64,000 nt of DNA from Longimicrobium sp. GTDB taxonomy: Bacteria; Gemmatimonadota; Gemmatimonadetes; Longimicrobiales; Longimicrobiaceae. This document shows positions 28,323 to 36,597 of this stretch, in pieces (the first letter of the stretch is position 1; each line of letters opens with the position of its first letter). Under the pieces are notes generated by a model. That model made no database searches. It was given only the letters and a program-made list of their open reading frames with translations, and was not told the DNA's origin. Location of the stretch: the NCBI GenBank assembly GCA_036389795.1, contig DASVWD010000285.1, forward strand, positions 62,001 to 126,000. Reading direction: 5' to 3'. Made by a program: the position numbers and the translations under genes.

Positions 28323-29198
28323 CTACTCTTCCCCGGCAGCGGCGGCCGCCGAGTCGGCCCTGGGGCGCAGCTCGGGCGGGAGGCGGATCGGCTCGGGCTC
28401 CTTCTCCCAGTCCAGCGGACGCGTCATGGGCGCGTAGTCGATGCCGGGCTGGAAGGCGAGCGGCTCCGCCATCGCCGCGCGGAACGCCGCCTCGTCGATC
28501 ATCCTCATCATCAGCATGCGGCGCAGCACCTCGTTGCGGCGGGCGCCCACCGCCCCGGGGAGCGCCTCGGGGTCGGTGATGCGCGGCGGCAGGAGGATCC
28601 CCGCCAGCGTGGCCGCCTCGCCCAGCGTGAGCTGCCGCGGGTCCTTGCCGAAGTAGTCCTCCGCCGCGTGCCGCACCCCGTAGATCCGCCAGTCGCCCGT
28701 GGTCTGGCCCAGGTAGATGCGGTTCAGGAAGAACTCCAGCGCCGCGCGGCGGGAGAGCTGCGCCTCCACCAGCGGCACCATCGCCGCCCGCCACGCCTGG
28801 TCGCCCACGCCGCTCCCCAGCCGGTGCACCTGCGCCACCAGGTCGCGGGTGAGCAGCGGCCGCACCTCCTTGCCGTACGAGGGCGTGCGCTGGAACCCCG
28901 ACGTGTCCACCACCGCCAGGAACGCCTGCACCACGTGCGGCGGCAGCTGGTTCAGGCGCACCCAGTCGGGCCGGCGCAGCGAGCGCCGGTACTGCCCCAG
29001 GAAGCCGTCCTGCAGCCGTTGCTGCGCGAAGAAGGCGAACACGCCCATCCCCACCACCAGCAGCCCGCCGATGGCCAGCAGCACGATGAGCGAGCCGCGG
29101 TGCTTCCCGCCGAAGCCGCCCGGCTCGGGCTCGCGGGTCCACTTGCCGGCCCGCGGTGCCCCGCCCAGCTTCTTCGCCTTCGCCTTTCCGAGCCTCAT
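28323..29198 (-). CDS. GT51-like transglycosylase domain protein, likely inactive
   Basis: A 291-residue single-pass membrane protein (hydrophobic helix about 36-58) with a penicillin-binding-protein-type glycosyltransferase 51 domain. The late motifs are well kept: LEFFLNRIYLGQ (residues 154-165) and DYFGKDPRQLTLGEAATLAG (181-200). The first motif, normally E-D-x-x-F-x-x-H-x-G with the catalytic Glu, reads AFLAVVDTSGFQRTPSYG (92-109), so the Glu is missing, and the G-G-S-T-x-T-Q-Q motif is absent. There is no transpeptidase domain. It probably binds lipid II or partners without polymerising glycan; this is inference. Confidence 0.75.
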   Translation of the reverse strand: MRLGKAKAKKLGGAPRAGKWTREPEPGGFGGKHRGSLIVLLAIGGLLVVGMGVFAFFAQQRLQDGFLGQYRRSLRRPDWVRLNQLPPHVVQAFLAVVDTSGFQRTPSYGKEVRPLLTRDLVAQVHRLGSGVGDQAWRAAMVPLVEAQLSRRAALEFFLNRIYLGQTTGDWRIYGVRHAAEDYFGKDPRQLTLGEAATLAGILLPPRITDPEALPGAVGARRNEVLRRMLMMRMIDEAAFRAAMAEPLAFQPGIDYAPMTRPLDWEKEPEPIRLPPELRPRADSAAAAAGEE

Positions 29199-29276
29199 GC
29201 CAGCTTCGCCGGGTCAGTCGGTGGATGCCGCGCGGACGCGCCTGCCGAAACCGCGAACTGCCTGGACTGCCGCGTT

Positions 29277-29416
29277 GGGCGTGTCCCCCGTGCCGGGGGC
29301 CGGGCTGCGCGCGCGGTAGGGCACGATACGACTGTGCCCAACCGCGCCGGGCCCCGGTCGCGCCCAACCCCACGGCGCGCCCGTGTCCCGGCCCTCCGGG
29401 CGCGCATCCCTCACGC
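29277..29416 (+). repeat. conserved ~145-bp intergenic element (family C, copy 1)
   Basis: It begins GGGCGTGTCCC, contains GGGCCGGGCTGCGCGCG, a hairpin-forming GTAGGGCACGATAC with GTGCCCAAC, and ends CCCGGCCCTCCGGGCGCGCA then TCCCTCACGC. Copies at 34954-35100 (reverse) and 51767-51909 share these blocks in the same order. Confidence 0.78.
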
Positions 29417-29590
29417 AACTGCAGGCAACAGGGAAAGGAACAGCAGCCCCGGTCCCCGTCGCTTGCGCCCGACAGCCGGGCGCGGAGGGGCAAAAACTAT
29501 TCCCCGTGCGGTGTTTGCGCGAGCCCGCCCGGTTGCGTCCGACCTCCCGCGCCGTTAGCCTTCAGCGCGCGCGAAAGCGAACGTACTCCC

Positions 29591-29635
29591 GTACTTTCGC
29601 ACTTTCGCACTCACGCACTTTCGCACTTTCGCACT
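29591..29635. repeat. tandem GCACTTTC array (family B) abutting ispH
   Basis: Five to six copies of an 8-mer (GCACTTTC, one GCACTCAC) end four bases before the TTG start codon of ispH, so the array occupies the expected ribosome-binding region. Confidence 0.75.
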
Positions 29636-29638
29636 GCG

Positions 29639-30901
29639 TTGGTCGAACAGAACTACTTCCGCCGCGGCTTCGGGCTCCGCAAGGAGATCGAGCCGCTGAT
29701 CCGGTCCGAGTACCACAGCGCGCTCGTGGACCGCGTCCGCGCGCGCGGCTACCAGGACCACTTCGGCGAGGGCGAGCGGCGCCTCACCGTGCGCCTGGCC
29801 GAGGAGTTCGGCTTCTGCTACGGCGTGGACCGCGCCGTCGACTACGCGTACGAGACGCGGCTCAAGTTCCCCGACCGGCGCGTCTTCCTGCTGGGCGAGA
29901 TCATCCACAACCCGCACGTCAACCGCCGCCTCACCGAGATGGGGGTGGTCTTCCTCTACCCCGACGAGGAGGGCCGCTTCGACTTCGCCTCGCTGGGCCC
30001 CGAAGACGTGGTGATCCTCCCCGCCTTCGGCGCCACCGTGGCCGACTTCGACCGGCTGAAGGAGGTGGGCTGCGTGCTGGTGGACACCACCTGCGGCAGC
30101 GTGCTGAACGTGTGGAAGCGCGTGGACCAGTACGCCCGCGACGGCTACACCGCGCTCATCCACGGCAAGCACCACCACGAGGAGACGCGCGCCACCGCCA
30201 GCCAGGTGTACCGCTGGCCCGAGGGGCGCTTCATCGTGGTGCGCGACATGGCCGAGGCGCGCCTGGTGATGGACTACCTCGAGCGGAAGCCCGGCGCCCT
30301 CACCCGCGAGCGGTTCCTGGAGCACTTCCGCGGCAAGACCTCGCCCGGCTTCGACCCCGACCTGCACTTGGAGAAGATCGGCGTCGCCAACCAGACCACC
30401 ATGCTCTCGGGCGACTCGCTGGCCATCGCGGCCGAAGTGGGCAGGGCCGTCGAGCGCCGCTGGGGGGGCGAGCCGGGCTTCGACCCGGCGGCGCGCTTCC
30501 GCTCGTTCGACACCATCTGCTCGGCCACGCAGGAGCGGCAGGACGCGGTGGTGAAGCTGGTGACCGACCCGGCCACGCGCCCCGACGTGATGCTGGTGAT
30601 CGGCGGCTACAACTCGTCGAACACCAACCACCTGGCGGTGATCTGCGCGCGCCACGCCGTGACCTACCACATCGCCGACGCCGCCTGCATCGACCCGGCG
30701 CGGGGCACCATCCGCTTCAAGCCGAGCGGCGCCCCCGCCGGCGCCCCCGAGCTGGAGGCCGAGGACTGGCTCCCGGGCGGCCCCGTGGTGGTGGGCCTCA
30801 CCGCCGGCGCCTCCACCCCCAACAACAAGATCGGCGAGGCGATCGAGCTGCTGCTCGCCACCCGCGGCATCGAGCTGGAGCCCGAGGCCGTGGCGGCGTG
30901 A
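29639..30901 (+). CDS. ispH: 4-hydroxy-3-methylbut-2-enyl diphosphate reductase
   Basis: A 420-residue iron-sulfur enzyme for the last MEP-pathway step, giving IPP and DMAPP. The three cluster Cys are visible: Cys60 in FGFCYGVDRAV, Cys152 in DTTCGSV, and Cys294 in TICSATQERQ. Catalytic HGKHHHEET (about 175-183) and GGYNSSNTNHL are present. This is the long form, with an N-terminal extension (RRGFGLRKEIEP) seen in some phyla. The only plausible start is TTG at 29639; repeat DNA lies directly upstream with no clear ribosome-binding site. A perfect terminator hairpin follows. Confidence 0.93.
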   Translation: MVEQNYFRRGFGLRKEIEPLIRSEYHSALVDRVRARGYQDHFGEGERRLTVRLAEEFGFCYGVDRAVDYAYETRLKFPDRRVFLLGEIIHNPHVNRRLTEMGVVFLYPDEEGRFDFASLGPEDVVILPAFGATVADFDRLKEVGCVLVDTTCGSVLNVWKRVDQYARDGYTALIHGKHHHEETRATASQVYRWPEGRFIVVRDMAEARLVMDYLERKPGALTRERFLEHFRGKTSPGFDPDLHLEKIGVANQTTMLSGDSLAIAAEVGRAVERRWGGEPGFDPAARFRSFDTICSATQERQDAVVKLVTDPATRPDVMLVIGGYNSSNTNHLAVICARHAVTYHIADAACIDPARGTIRFKPSGAPAGAPELEAEDWLPGGPVVVGLTAGASTPNNKIGEAIELLLATRGIELEPEAVAA

Positions 30902-30907
30902 ACCCCG

Positions 30908-30939
30908 AGTGCGAAAGTGCGTGAGTGCGAAAGTGCGAA
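30908..30939. repeat. GTGCGAAA tandem array (family B)
   Basis: Four 7-8-mer units of GTGCGAAA/GTGCGTGA begin seven bases after the ispH stop, the reverse complement of the array found before the gene. Confidence 0.7.
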
Positions 30940-30980
30940 GTAGACGGCGCACCACGCGGAGATCGGAGTCCAGAACGCAG

Positions 30981-31014
30981 CGAGGCGGGGCGGCCATTCA
31001 GGCGCCCCGCCTCG
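30981..31014. terminator. perfect 12-bp terminator hairpin after ispH
   Basis: CGAGGCGGGGCG pairs with CGCCCCGCCTCG across a 10-base loop, between the convergent ispH and HD-GYP genes. Confidence 0.7.
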
Positions 31015-31073
31015 ATCATCCTGTCAGCCTTCGGCACGACTAACGGCAACCGATCACCCGTGCCGTGCTGTTC

Positions 31074-31100
31074 CACTTTCGCACTCTCGCACTTCGCACT
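31074..31100. repeat. CACTTTCG/CACTCTCG tandem (family B)
   Basis: Four short units of 7-8 bases (CACTTTCG, CACTCTCG, CACTTCG, CACTTCT) close to the 3' end of the HD-GYP gene. Confidence 0.6.
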
Positions 31101-31131
31101 TCTGTACTGTCTACTCTGTTCCCTTCCTGAC

Positions 31132-32769
31132 CTAGAAAGAGCGCTCCGCGGTCGCGCGCGCGCCGGCCTCCTCGGCGGTGCCCACCAGCTCGGGGAAGAT
31201 CGCGCGGAAGACGGCGAAGAGCTCCGGGTCGAACGAGCCCTCGTCGTTCTCCATGATCTCCAGCGCCTCCTCGGGCGAGAGCTGGCGGCGGTAGCTGCGC
31301 GCCGTGGTCAGGGCGTCGAACACGTCGGCGATGCGCAGGATGCGCGCGGGGAGCGGGATCGCGTCGCCCGCCAGCCGGTCGGGGTAGCCCTTCCCGTCCC
31401 AGCGCTCGTGGTGCGAGCGCACCATCGGGCGGATGTCCCAGGGGAACTCCACCGGCGCCAGCATCTCGTCGCCGATCACCGTGTGGCGCGCCATGATGGC
31501 GAACTCCTCCTCGGTGAGCTTCCCCGGCTTGTTCAGGATCTCCTCGGGGACCTCGGTCTTCCCCAGGTCGTGCAGGAAGGCGCCCATCCGGAACCACACC
31601 AGCTCGCGCTCGGTGAGCCCCACCTCGACGGCGATCCGGCAGGCGTACTCGGCCACCCGCTCGCAGTGGCCGCTGGTGTAGCGGTCCTTGGCCTCGATCG
31701 ACTCGCCCCAGAAGCGCACCAGCGAGAGGAAGTCGGCCTCGAGCTGGTCGATGCGCTCGGCGATGTCGGCCTGGGCCGTCCTGGCCTGCAGCCCGATGAA
31801 GAGCGCGTGCGAGCGGTTGAGCGCCTCCAGCGCCTCGCGGTTGCGGTTGAGCGCGCGCAGCACCAGGGCCAGCTCGCGCTGCGCTTCAGCCTCGTAACGC
31901 GGGTACAGCGCCTCGGAGGCCAGATAGATCGACTGCCGCAGCGAGTTCTCGGCCAGGTGCAGCCGGCCCGCGGTGCGGTAGATGATCCCGTAGGCCTTCA
32001 TCGCCTCGGCCTGGCCCTCCAGGTTGCCGACGCGGCTGTAGGTCTCGAACGCCTCGTCGCAGCTCGCCCGGGCGTGGTCCGGCTGGCCGAGCGCCAGGAA
32101 GAGCTCGGTCCGGTTCATGTGCACGTCCCCGGCGATCATCACGTCGTCGATCCGCTCGCAGATCTCCAGCGCGCGCCGGAAGTAGTCGTCCGCCTCCTCG
32201 AGCTTGCCCTGCGACACGTTCAGCACGCCCAGGTTGGTGAGCGTGGCCGCGCACCAGCGGTCGGCGCCGGCGCGGGTGAGGCTCTCCAGGCCGGCCTGGT
32301 AGCGTGCCTCGGCTTCCACCAGGTCGCCCCGCACGCTGGCGAGGATCCCCAGGTTCTGCTCGACCTCGCCGGTGATGTTGTCGTCGCCCTGCTCGCGGGC
32401 GATGGCGCGGGCGCTCAGGAGCGCCTCCTCGGCACCTTCCAGGTCGCCGCGGCTGTAGCGGAGAATGCCCAGGCCGTTCAGCGCCCGGGCGGCGTGGAGC
32501 GGCTGGTGGTGCAGCTCGGCCAGCACCAGCGCCAGTTCGAACAGCTCCACCGCTTCCGCGGTCCGCCCGGCCTGGCGCTGGCTGTGGCCCAGCTTGGTGA
32601 CCACCTCCAGGAGGGACTTCGGCGAGCGGAGCTCGACGGCGCGCCGGTAGGCCTCGTCGTACACCTGGAGCGCCAGATCCCATTCGCCGGCGCGCTCCAG
32701 GGCGGCCGCGCGCTCGATCAGCGCCACGCAAGCGGGATGAACCTTGTCCGGGGAACGCGTCTCAGACAC
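31132..32769 (-). CDS. TPR and HD-GYP domain protein (c-di-GMP phosphodiesterase-like)
   Basis: A 545-residue cytoplasmic protein. Residues 1-340 are eight or so TPR hairpins, a protein-binding superhelix. Residues 350-525 form an HD-GYP domain: HCERVAEYA (368-376), the HD pair at 400-401 in FLHDLGK, and HHERWDGKGYPD (453-464). With metal ligands and the GYP loop intact, hydrolysis of cyclic di-GMP is expected. The start is GTG at 32769 and has no clear ribosome-binding site; a strong minus-strand terminator ends only 11 bases upstream, so expression may need read-through or a promoter inside the terminator region. Confidence 0.88.
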   Translation of the reverse strand: MSETRSPDKVHPACVALIERAAALERAGEWDLALQVYDEAYRRAVELRSPKSLLEVVTKLGHSQRQAGRTAEAVELFELALVLAELHHQPLHAARALNGLGILRYSRGDLEGAEEALLSARAIAREQGDDNITGEVEQNLGILASVRGDLVEAEARYQAGLESLTRAGADRWCAATLTNLGVLNVSQGKLEEADDYFRRALEICERIDDVMIAGDVHMNRTELFLALGQPDHARASCDEAFETYSRVGNLEGQAEAMKAYGIIYRTAGRLHLAENSLRQSIYLASEALYPRYEAEAQRELALVLRALNRNREALEALNRSHALFIGLQARTAQADIAERIDQLEADFLSLVRFWGESIEAKDRYTSGHCERVAEYACRIAVEVGLTERELVWFRMGAFLHDLGKTEVPEEILNKPGKLTEEEFAIMARHTVIGDEMLAPVEFPWDIRPMVRSHHERWDGKGYPDRLAGDAIPLPARILRIADVFDALTTARSYRRQLSPEEALEIMENDEGSFDPELFAVFRAIFPELVGTAEEAGARATAERSF

Positions 32770-32779
32770 TGGCGATCAC

Positions 32780-32811
32780 AAAAAAAGCGGGGCGCCGGTC
32801 GCGGCGCCCCG
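32780..32811 (-). terminator. strong rho-independent terminator
   Basis: On the minus strand, CGGGGCGCC and GGCGCCCCG form a 9-bp stem with a 6-base loop, followed by seven T (complement of 32780-32786). It ends the 58-residue lipoprotein transcript immediately before the HD-GYP start codon. Confidence 0.85.
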
Positions 32812-32831
32812 CAGGGAAGCGAACCGCTGGG

Positions 32832-33008
32832 TCAGCCGCCGGCCGCGACGTAGATGGCGGGCTTCGCGGACGGCGGCGCCACCTGGGTGTCGGTGGCATC
32901 GTCGGACTGATACCCGTCCGGGCCCGCCGGGTTCTGCGAGCAGCCGCCGATCGCGATGAGGATGCCGGCCGCGGCCACGAGCGACGCGCGCAGGGTGTAC
33001 TTCGACAT
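32832..33008 (-). CDS. small lipoprotein (58 aa)
   Basis: Found by direct translation. MSKYTLRASLVAAAGILIAI is a signal peptide followed by G-G-C, a clear lipobox with Cys23, so the mature peptide is about 36 residues and lipid-anchored. It is acidic in the middle (DGYQSDDATDTQ) and ends AIYVAAGG. The ATG follows CCAGGAGGCAGACC. It has its own promoter with an overlapping palindrome (33090-33140) and its own terminator. Such a compact, regulated unit suggests a stress- or signal-responsive envelope peptide, function unknown. Confidence 0.72.
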   Translation of the reverse strand: MSKYTLRASLVAAAGILIAIGGCSQNPAGPDGYQSDDATDTQVAPPSAKPAIYVAAGG

Positions 33009-33089
33009 GGGTCTGCCTCCTGGGGGGTTGGGGAACGTTTAGGAACGTTTGGGGAACGGTTCCTCGGGGTGGGGTACGGAACACGACAA

Positions 33090-33140
33090 GTTGTTCACTG
33101 TGTGCGCCACAGTGTACAACACTGCACTGGAATCTGTCAA
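33090..33140 (-). promoter_or_regulatory. sigma-70 promoter with overlapping operator palindrome
   Basis: On the minus strand TTGACA (33135-33140), 18-base spacer, TACACT (33111-33116). A dyad with 13-base arms, GTTGTTCACTGTG and CACAGTGTACAAC with one mismatch, spans 33090-33120 and covers the -10 box. A repressor bound there would block transcription of the small lipoprotein gene. Confidence 0.65.
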
Positions 33141-33289
33141 CACTTTCGGCCCGTCCCGAAAGTGACCTGCCGTTAGGACGGCAGGCGAGCGCTACCGTGG
33201 GGCCATGTTGTATGGCTCCGCCCACGTCGGCGGCCGCTTCGTGCGTTCCCGTGGGATTCCGCCCCGCGGCGCGTCGGGACGGCCCCCGC

Positions 33290-33652
33290 TCAGTGGTGCG
33301 CCGGCGGGCGGGCGAGCACCCGGAAGAGGTGGTTGAGCGTGGCCAGGCTGCACCCCAGGCCGGCGACGGTCAGGAAGAAGCCGGTGAGGAAGTAGGCCAC
33401 GGCCGCGCCGCCCCGCCCGATCTCGCTCCAGCTCCCCGCGGCCACGAAGGCGGTGACGGCGAGCGCCAGGAGGAGCGCGCCGAGCCCCAGCCCCGTGGCG
33501 AGCGCCAGCAGGCGCGCCGCGCTCTCGGGGATGGCGGGCATCCCGATGGCCGAGGGCGAGGTGCGGCGCGGACGCTCCTCCGCCCAGCGGCGGTAGCGCT
33601 CACGCACGGAGTCGTAGGTGCCCTCGCCCGCGTCGCCGTGCCGGTTGCTCAT
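33290..33652 (-). CDS. hypothetical membrane protein coupled to cytochrome c gene (120 aa)
   Basis: It has a hydrophilic N-terminus rich in Arg and Glu (residues 1-40), then two membrane helices (about 46-71 and 84-104). No family is recognised. It ends RPPAHH. Its ATG overlaps the stop of the cytochrome gene by four bases (ATGA), so the two are co-translated and may act together, for example as anchor or partner of the cytochrome. Inference only. Confidence 0.6.
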   Translation of the reverse strand: MSNRHGDAGEGTYDSVRERYRRWAEERPRRTSPSAIGMPAIPESAARLLALATGLGLGALLLALAVTAFVAAGSWSEIGRGGAAVAYFLTGFFLTVAGLGCSLATLNHLFRVLARPPAHH

Positions 33653-34176
33653 TGCTCTCCCTGGTGGCTCAAGGCGAAGACGTAGGCGGCCAGCGCGCGG
33701 ACCTGCGGCTCGGTGAGGTCGGCGCGGCCGCCTTTGGGCGGCATCATCCCCGGGTGCTCCCTGGGCTGCGGGACGCCGTTGTTGATGACGGTGACGATCT
33801 CGGGGTAGGCGCCCGAGATGTTCAGCCACTGGCCGTCGTTGAGCGGCGGCGCCGACGGGGTCCCCGCGCCCCCCGCCCCGTGGCAGGCGGCGCAGGGGTT
33901 GGAGAAGAGCTCCTGCCCCTCGTCGACCATGGCCTGGGTGACCCCCGCCGGGAGGTTCTTCGCCACCAGCTTCTGCGGGGCGGCGCTCGCCATGGCGCCG
34001 GGGCGCAGCGGCGGCGGGTCGGGATTGGTGGCCTGGGGCACCTCGGGCGGATAGTCGCGGTGCGAGACGCGGTCGTAGCCGTAGTCGCCGCCCGGGGTGC
34101 ACGCCGCGAGGGCGGCGCCCAGGGCGAGCGCGCAGAAGGCCGCCGGCCGCGTGCGGCCGGTCGTCGGTCGAGGCAT
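33649..34176 (-). CDS. c-type cytochrome lipoprotein
   Basis: A 175-residue protein with a lipoprotein signal (MPRPTTGRTRPAAFCALALG then A-A-L-A-A-C), hence anchored outside the inner membrane. A single heme site, CAACHG, lies near residue 100, with the distal Met likely in HPGMMPPKGG. This is the cbb3-type cytochrome c domain layout and suggests electron transfer to an oxidase or dehydrogenase. The start follows CAGGAGACC. A membrane protein is coupled downstream. Confidence 0.83.
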   Translation of the reverse strand: MPRPTTGRTRPAAFCALALGAALAACTPGGDYGYDRVSHRDYPPEVPQATNPDPPPLRPGAMASAAPQKLVAKNLPAGVTQAMVDEGQELFSNPCAACHGAGGAGTPSAPPLNDGQWLNISGAYPEIVTVINNGVPQPREHPGMMPPKGGRADLTEPQVRALAAYVFALSHQGEQ

Positions 34177-34281
34177 GGGGCTGGTCTCCTGGTTCGCCGC
34201 GCGGCCCCGGCCGCGCGCGGGCGACAAAAGAACGTCCCCGGCGTGCGCGCGCAAGGGTTTTCCGCGCGGCGCGGACACGCC

Positions 34282-34749
34282 TCACCCCGCGGCCGCCGCC
34301 GCGCGCTCCCCGGCGGCGCGGCGGGCGGCGGACTTCAGGCGCTCGACCATGGCGTTCAGCCCGTGCTCGCGCGCCTGCAGGCCGATCTTCCCCATCACCT
34401 GGCGCACGAAGTCGGGGGGGATGGCCAGGGTGGCCTCGGGGGGCTGCCCGTTGAGCGCCTCGAAGAGCATGGCCAGGAGCGCCCGGATGGCGGCGCTCTC
34501 GCGCGGGACGTCGGCGTGGAAGTACATCTTCCCGTCCACCACCTCGGGGAAGAGCGCCACCGGCGTCATGCACTCGTGCACGCGGTAGCGCTCCTGGTCC
34601 ACCCCCTGGAAGCGCTCGGGGAGCGGGGGGAGCCGGTTGGCGTACTGCACCAGCGCCTGCCGCGTGAGGTCGGGCGACAGCGTCTCGAAGCGCCGCAGGA
34701 TCTTCGCGATCGACGGCGGGACTCCGGTCGTCTGGGTCGGCTCGGTCAT
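34282..34749 (-). CDS. SufE-family sulfur acceptor
   Basis: A 155-residue SufE-like protein, which takes persulfide sulfur from a SufS-type cysteine desulfurase for Fe-S assembly. The conserved Cys is in VHECMTPVALFPEV (about residues 57-70), and the rest has the SufE pattern (start IAKILRRFETLSPDLTRQAL, end with SAAIRALLAMLFEALNGQ and a basic tail). The family usually reads V-x-G-C-x-S; here H-E-C-M-T-P differs, so sulfur-carrier activity is likely but not certain. No suf genes adjoin. A family B array lies upstream. Confidence 0.75.
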   Translation of the reverse strand: MTEPTQTTGVPPSIAKILRRFETLSPDLTRQALVQYANRLPPLPERFQGVDQERYRVHECMTPVALFPEVVDGKMYFHADVPRESAAIRALLAMLFEALNGQPPEATLAIPPDFVRQVMGKIGLQAREHGLNAMVERLKSAARRAAGERAAAAAG

Positions 34750-34800
34750 GATCCGGGTCTCTGCGCAAGAAGCGTGTCGGACGTGGGGCAGGGGTGGAGA

Positions 34801-34832
34801 AGTGCGAAAGTGCGAGAGTGCGTAAGTGCGAA
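34801..34832. repeat. GTGCGAAA tandem array (family B)
   Basis: Four 8-mers (GTGCGAAA, GTGCGAGA, GTGCGTAA, GTGCGAAA) just upstream of the SufE-like gene. Confidence 0.7.
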
Positions 34833-34953
34833 AACCGGAGAGGGAGAAACGGCGGAAACAGTGGAAAATCGGCGATTCCGCGCGCTTCCGGCTCGCCTTC
34901 CCGGCGGTGGAAGCAGGGAGAATCGCGGGAATTCGGCTGTTGGAGCGGCGCCA

Positions 34954-35100
34954 CGCGTGAGGGATGCGCGCCCGACAGGGCCGGGACGCCGACGCGACAC
35001 GGGGTATCGTCGCGGCGGCGGCCCGGCGCGGTTGGGCACGGTGGTATCGTGCCCTACCGCGCGCGCAGCCCGGCCCGGAGCGCAGCGGAGGGACACGCCC
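34954..35100 (-). repeat. conserved ~145-bp intergenic element (family C, copy 2)
   Basis: Reverse-orientation copy; read on the minus strand it starts GGGCGTGTCCCTCCGCTGC and ends GCGCGCATCCCTCACGC. It contains the GGTAGGGCACGATACC and GTGCCCAACC pair, able to form a stem. A GTGCGAA array (35108-35128) abuts it. Confidence 0.8.
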
Positions 35101-35161
35101 AAACCGCAGTGCGAAGTGCGAAGTGCGGAGGCAACCGATCATCCCGATCCGGTATGAAGAG

Positions 35162-35193
35162 GAAGGGGCGGCCCCGGACGAGGCCGCCCCTTC
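35162..35193 (-). terminator. perfect 12-bp terminator hairpin
   Basis: GAAGGGGCGGCC pairs with GGCCGCCCCTTC across 8 bases, 33 bases downstream of the SGNH lipase stop on the minus strand, followed by CTCTTCATACC. Confidence 0.7.
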
Positions 35194-35225
35194 GTACGCT
35201 CCCGGAGAGACCGGAGGCGAAGCAC

Positions 35226-36533
35226 TCAGCTGGTGGCGAGCGTGGTGCCGTACCGGGCGTTGATCGCCGCGGCCAGGGCGTTGGCGAACAGCACGTGCGC
35301 CGCGCTCGACGGGTGCACGGCGTCGAGGGAGATCAGCGCGCCGAACAGGTTGGGCGCCGCCGTGGCGCCGGTGACGGGGCAGGTGTTCAGCACCGCCGCC
35401 TGGAACTGCGCCGCGGTGGTGGCCGTGGCCAGGTCGATGCACTTACGGATCTGGTTGGTGCGGCCCGAGGTGCGCGTGGTCAGCTGCGGCGCGAAGATCG
35501 TGTTGGGGTCCACGTACACCCAGTTGTTGGCGGCGGCGGCGGCCTGGAGCGCCGCGTTGTAGGCGTTGATCCGCGCCGTGATCACCGCGATCTCGGTCTG
35601 GTCCAGCAGGAAGAGCCCGCCCTGCTGCGCCGGGTCGCAGTTGATCTCGGGGATCGCCGTGGAGGTGACCGCCTGGAAGCTCACCAGGTTGGCCGCGAGC
35701 GGGTTGGGCTGGCCCAGGTTGTTGACCGGCGAGCAGTTGTCGTTGACCAGCTTGCCGTTGAAGCGCCGCGTGGTCACGTCGCGCGCCAGGAAGAAGAACG
35801 CGCCGGGCTGCACGATGGGGGCGAACTGGATGGCGTTGACCACCCCCACCAGCGCCGCGCCCTGCGCGCCCGAGGCGTTGATGGCGCCCGCCAGCTCGGT
35901 GACCCGCGCCTGGAAGGGGGCCAGCCGGGTGAGGTTGGAGTCGGCGCCCGCCGCCAGCGGCCCCAGCACGCCGCTCGCCACCGCGTTCAGGGCGTCGTTG
36001 TTGCCGATCCACACCGACACGAAGGTGGGCTCGGCGTCGATCATGGCCTGCACCTGCGTGCGCCCGCCGGTGACGAGCGTGTAGAGCTGCGCGATGGAGC
36101 CCGAGGGGATCGCGAAGAGGTCGGCGATGCGCACCCCCGGCACCGCCAGGTTCTGCACGTAGGTGGGCACCGAGTCGGGGTCGGCGACGCGCAGCGCGCA
36201 CGCCGGCACCCCGGTCTGCGGGGTGAAGGGGGCGGTGAAGGGCGCCGGGCACCCGGGCTTGGCCAGCCAGGGGATGCCGAAGTTGAAGTTGCCCGCCCGC
36301 TGCGACAGCAGCACCGGGTAGGCGCGCGCCTGCAGCGAGTCCACGATGCCGCCTGACTGGAAGCCGGCCGTGATGGAGTTGCCCAGCGCCACGTAGCGCT
36401 CGAAGAGGGCGCCGCCCGCGGCGCCGGCGGGGGCCTCGGTGAGCAGGTCGTCGCCGTCGCCCACGCAGGCACCCAGCGCCAGCAGGGGCAGCGCGGCCAG
36501 GGCGAGCAGGCGCCGGCTGGTTGAAAGTCTCAT
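35226..36533 (-). CDS. SGNH/GDSL-type lipase, lipoprotein
   Basis: A 435-residue esterase/lipase-like protein. Lipobox LLALGAC with Cys23 marks it as membrane-anchored. SGNH signatures: block I ALGNSITAGFQ with Ser53, the Asn of block III in WIGNNDAL, and the block V Asp-His pair in DAVHPSSAAH near the C-terminus. The first block reads GNSIT in place of GDSL, as in many members. It lies directly downstream of a FadL-type porin gene on the same strand, a pairing that suggests hydrolysis of lipids or esters whose products cross the outer membrane through FadL. Confidence 0.85.
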   Translation of the reverse strand: MRLSTSRRLLALAALPLLALGACVGDGDDLLTEAPAGAAGGALFERYVALGNSITAGFQSGGIVDSLQARAYPVLLSQRAGNFNFGIPWLAKPGCPAPFTAPFTPQTGVPACALRVADPDSVPTYVQNLAVPGVRIADLFAIPSGSIAQLYTLVTGGRTQVQAMIDAEPTFVSVWIGNNDALNAVASGVLGPLAAGADSNLTRLAPFQARVTELAGAINASGAQGAALVGVVNAIQFAPIVQPGAFFFLARDVTTRRFNGKLVNDNCSPVNNLGQPNPLAANLVSFQAVTSTAIPEINCDPAQQGGLFLLDQTEIAVITARINAYNAALQAAAAANNWVYVDPNTIFAPQLTTRTSGRTNQIRKCIDLATATTAAQFQAAVLNTCPVTGATAAPNLFGALISLDAVHPSSAAHVLFANALAAAINARYGTTLATS

Positions 36534-36597
36534 TCGTCTCTCCAGGGGTTGAAACACTCGTTTGCTCCGGGAAGCTGACGATGCACGCCGCAGGCCG

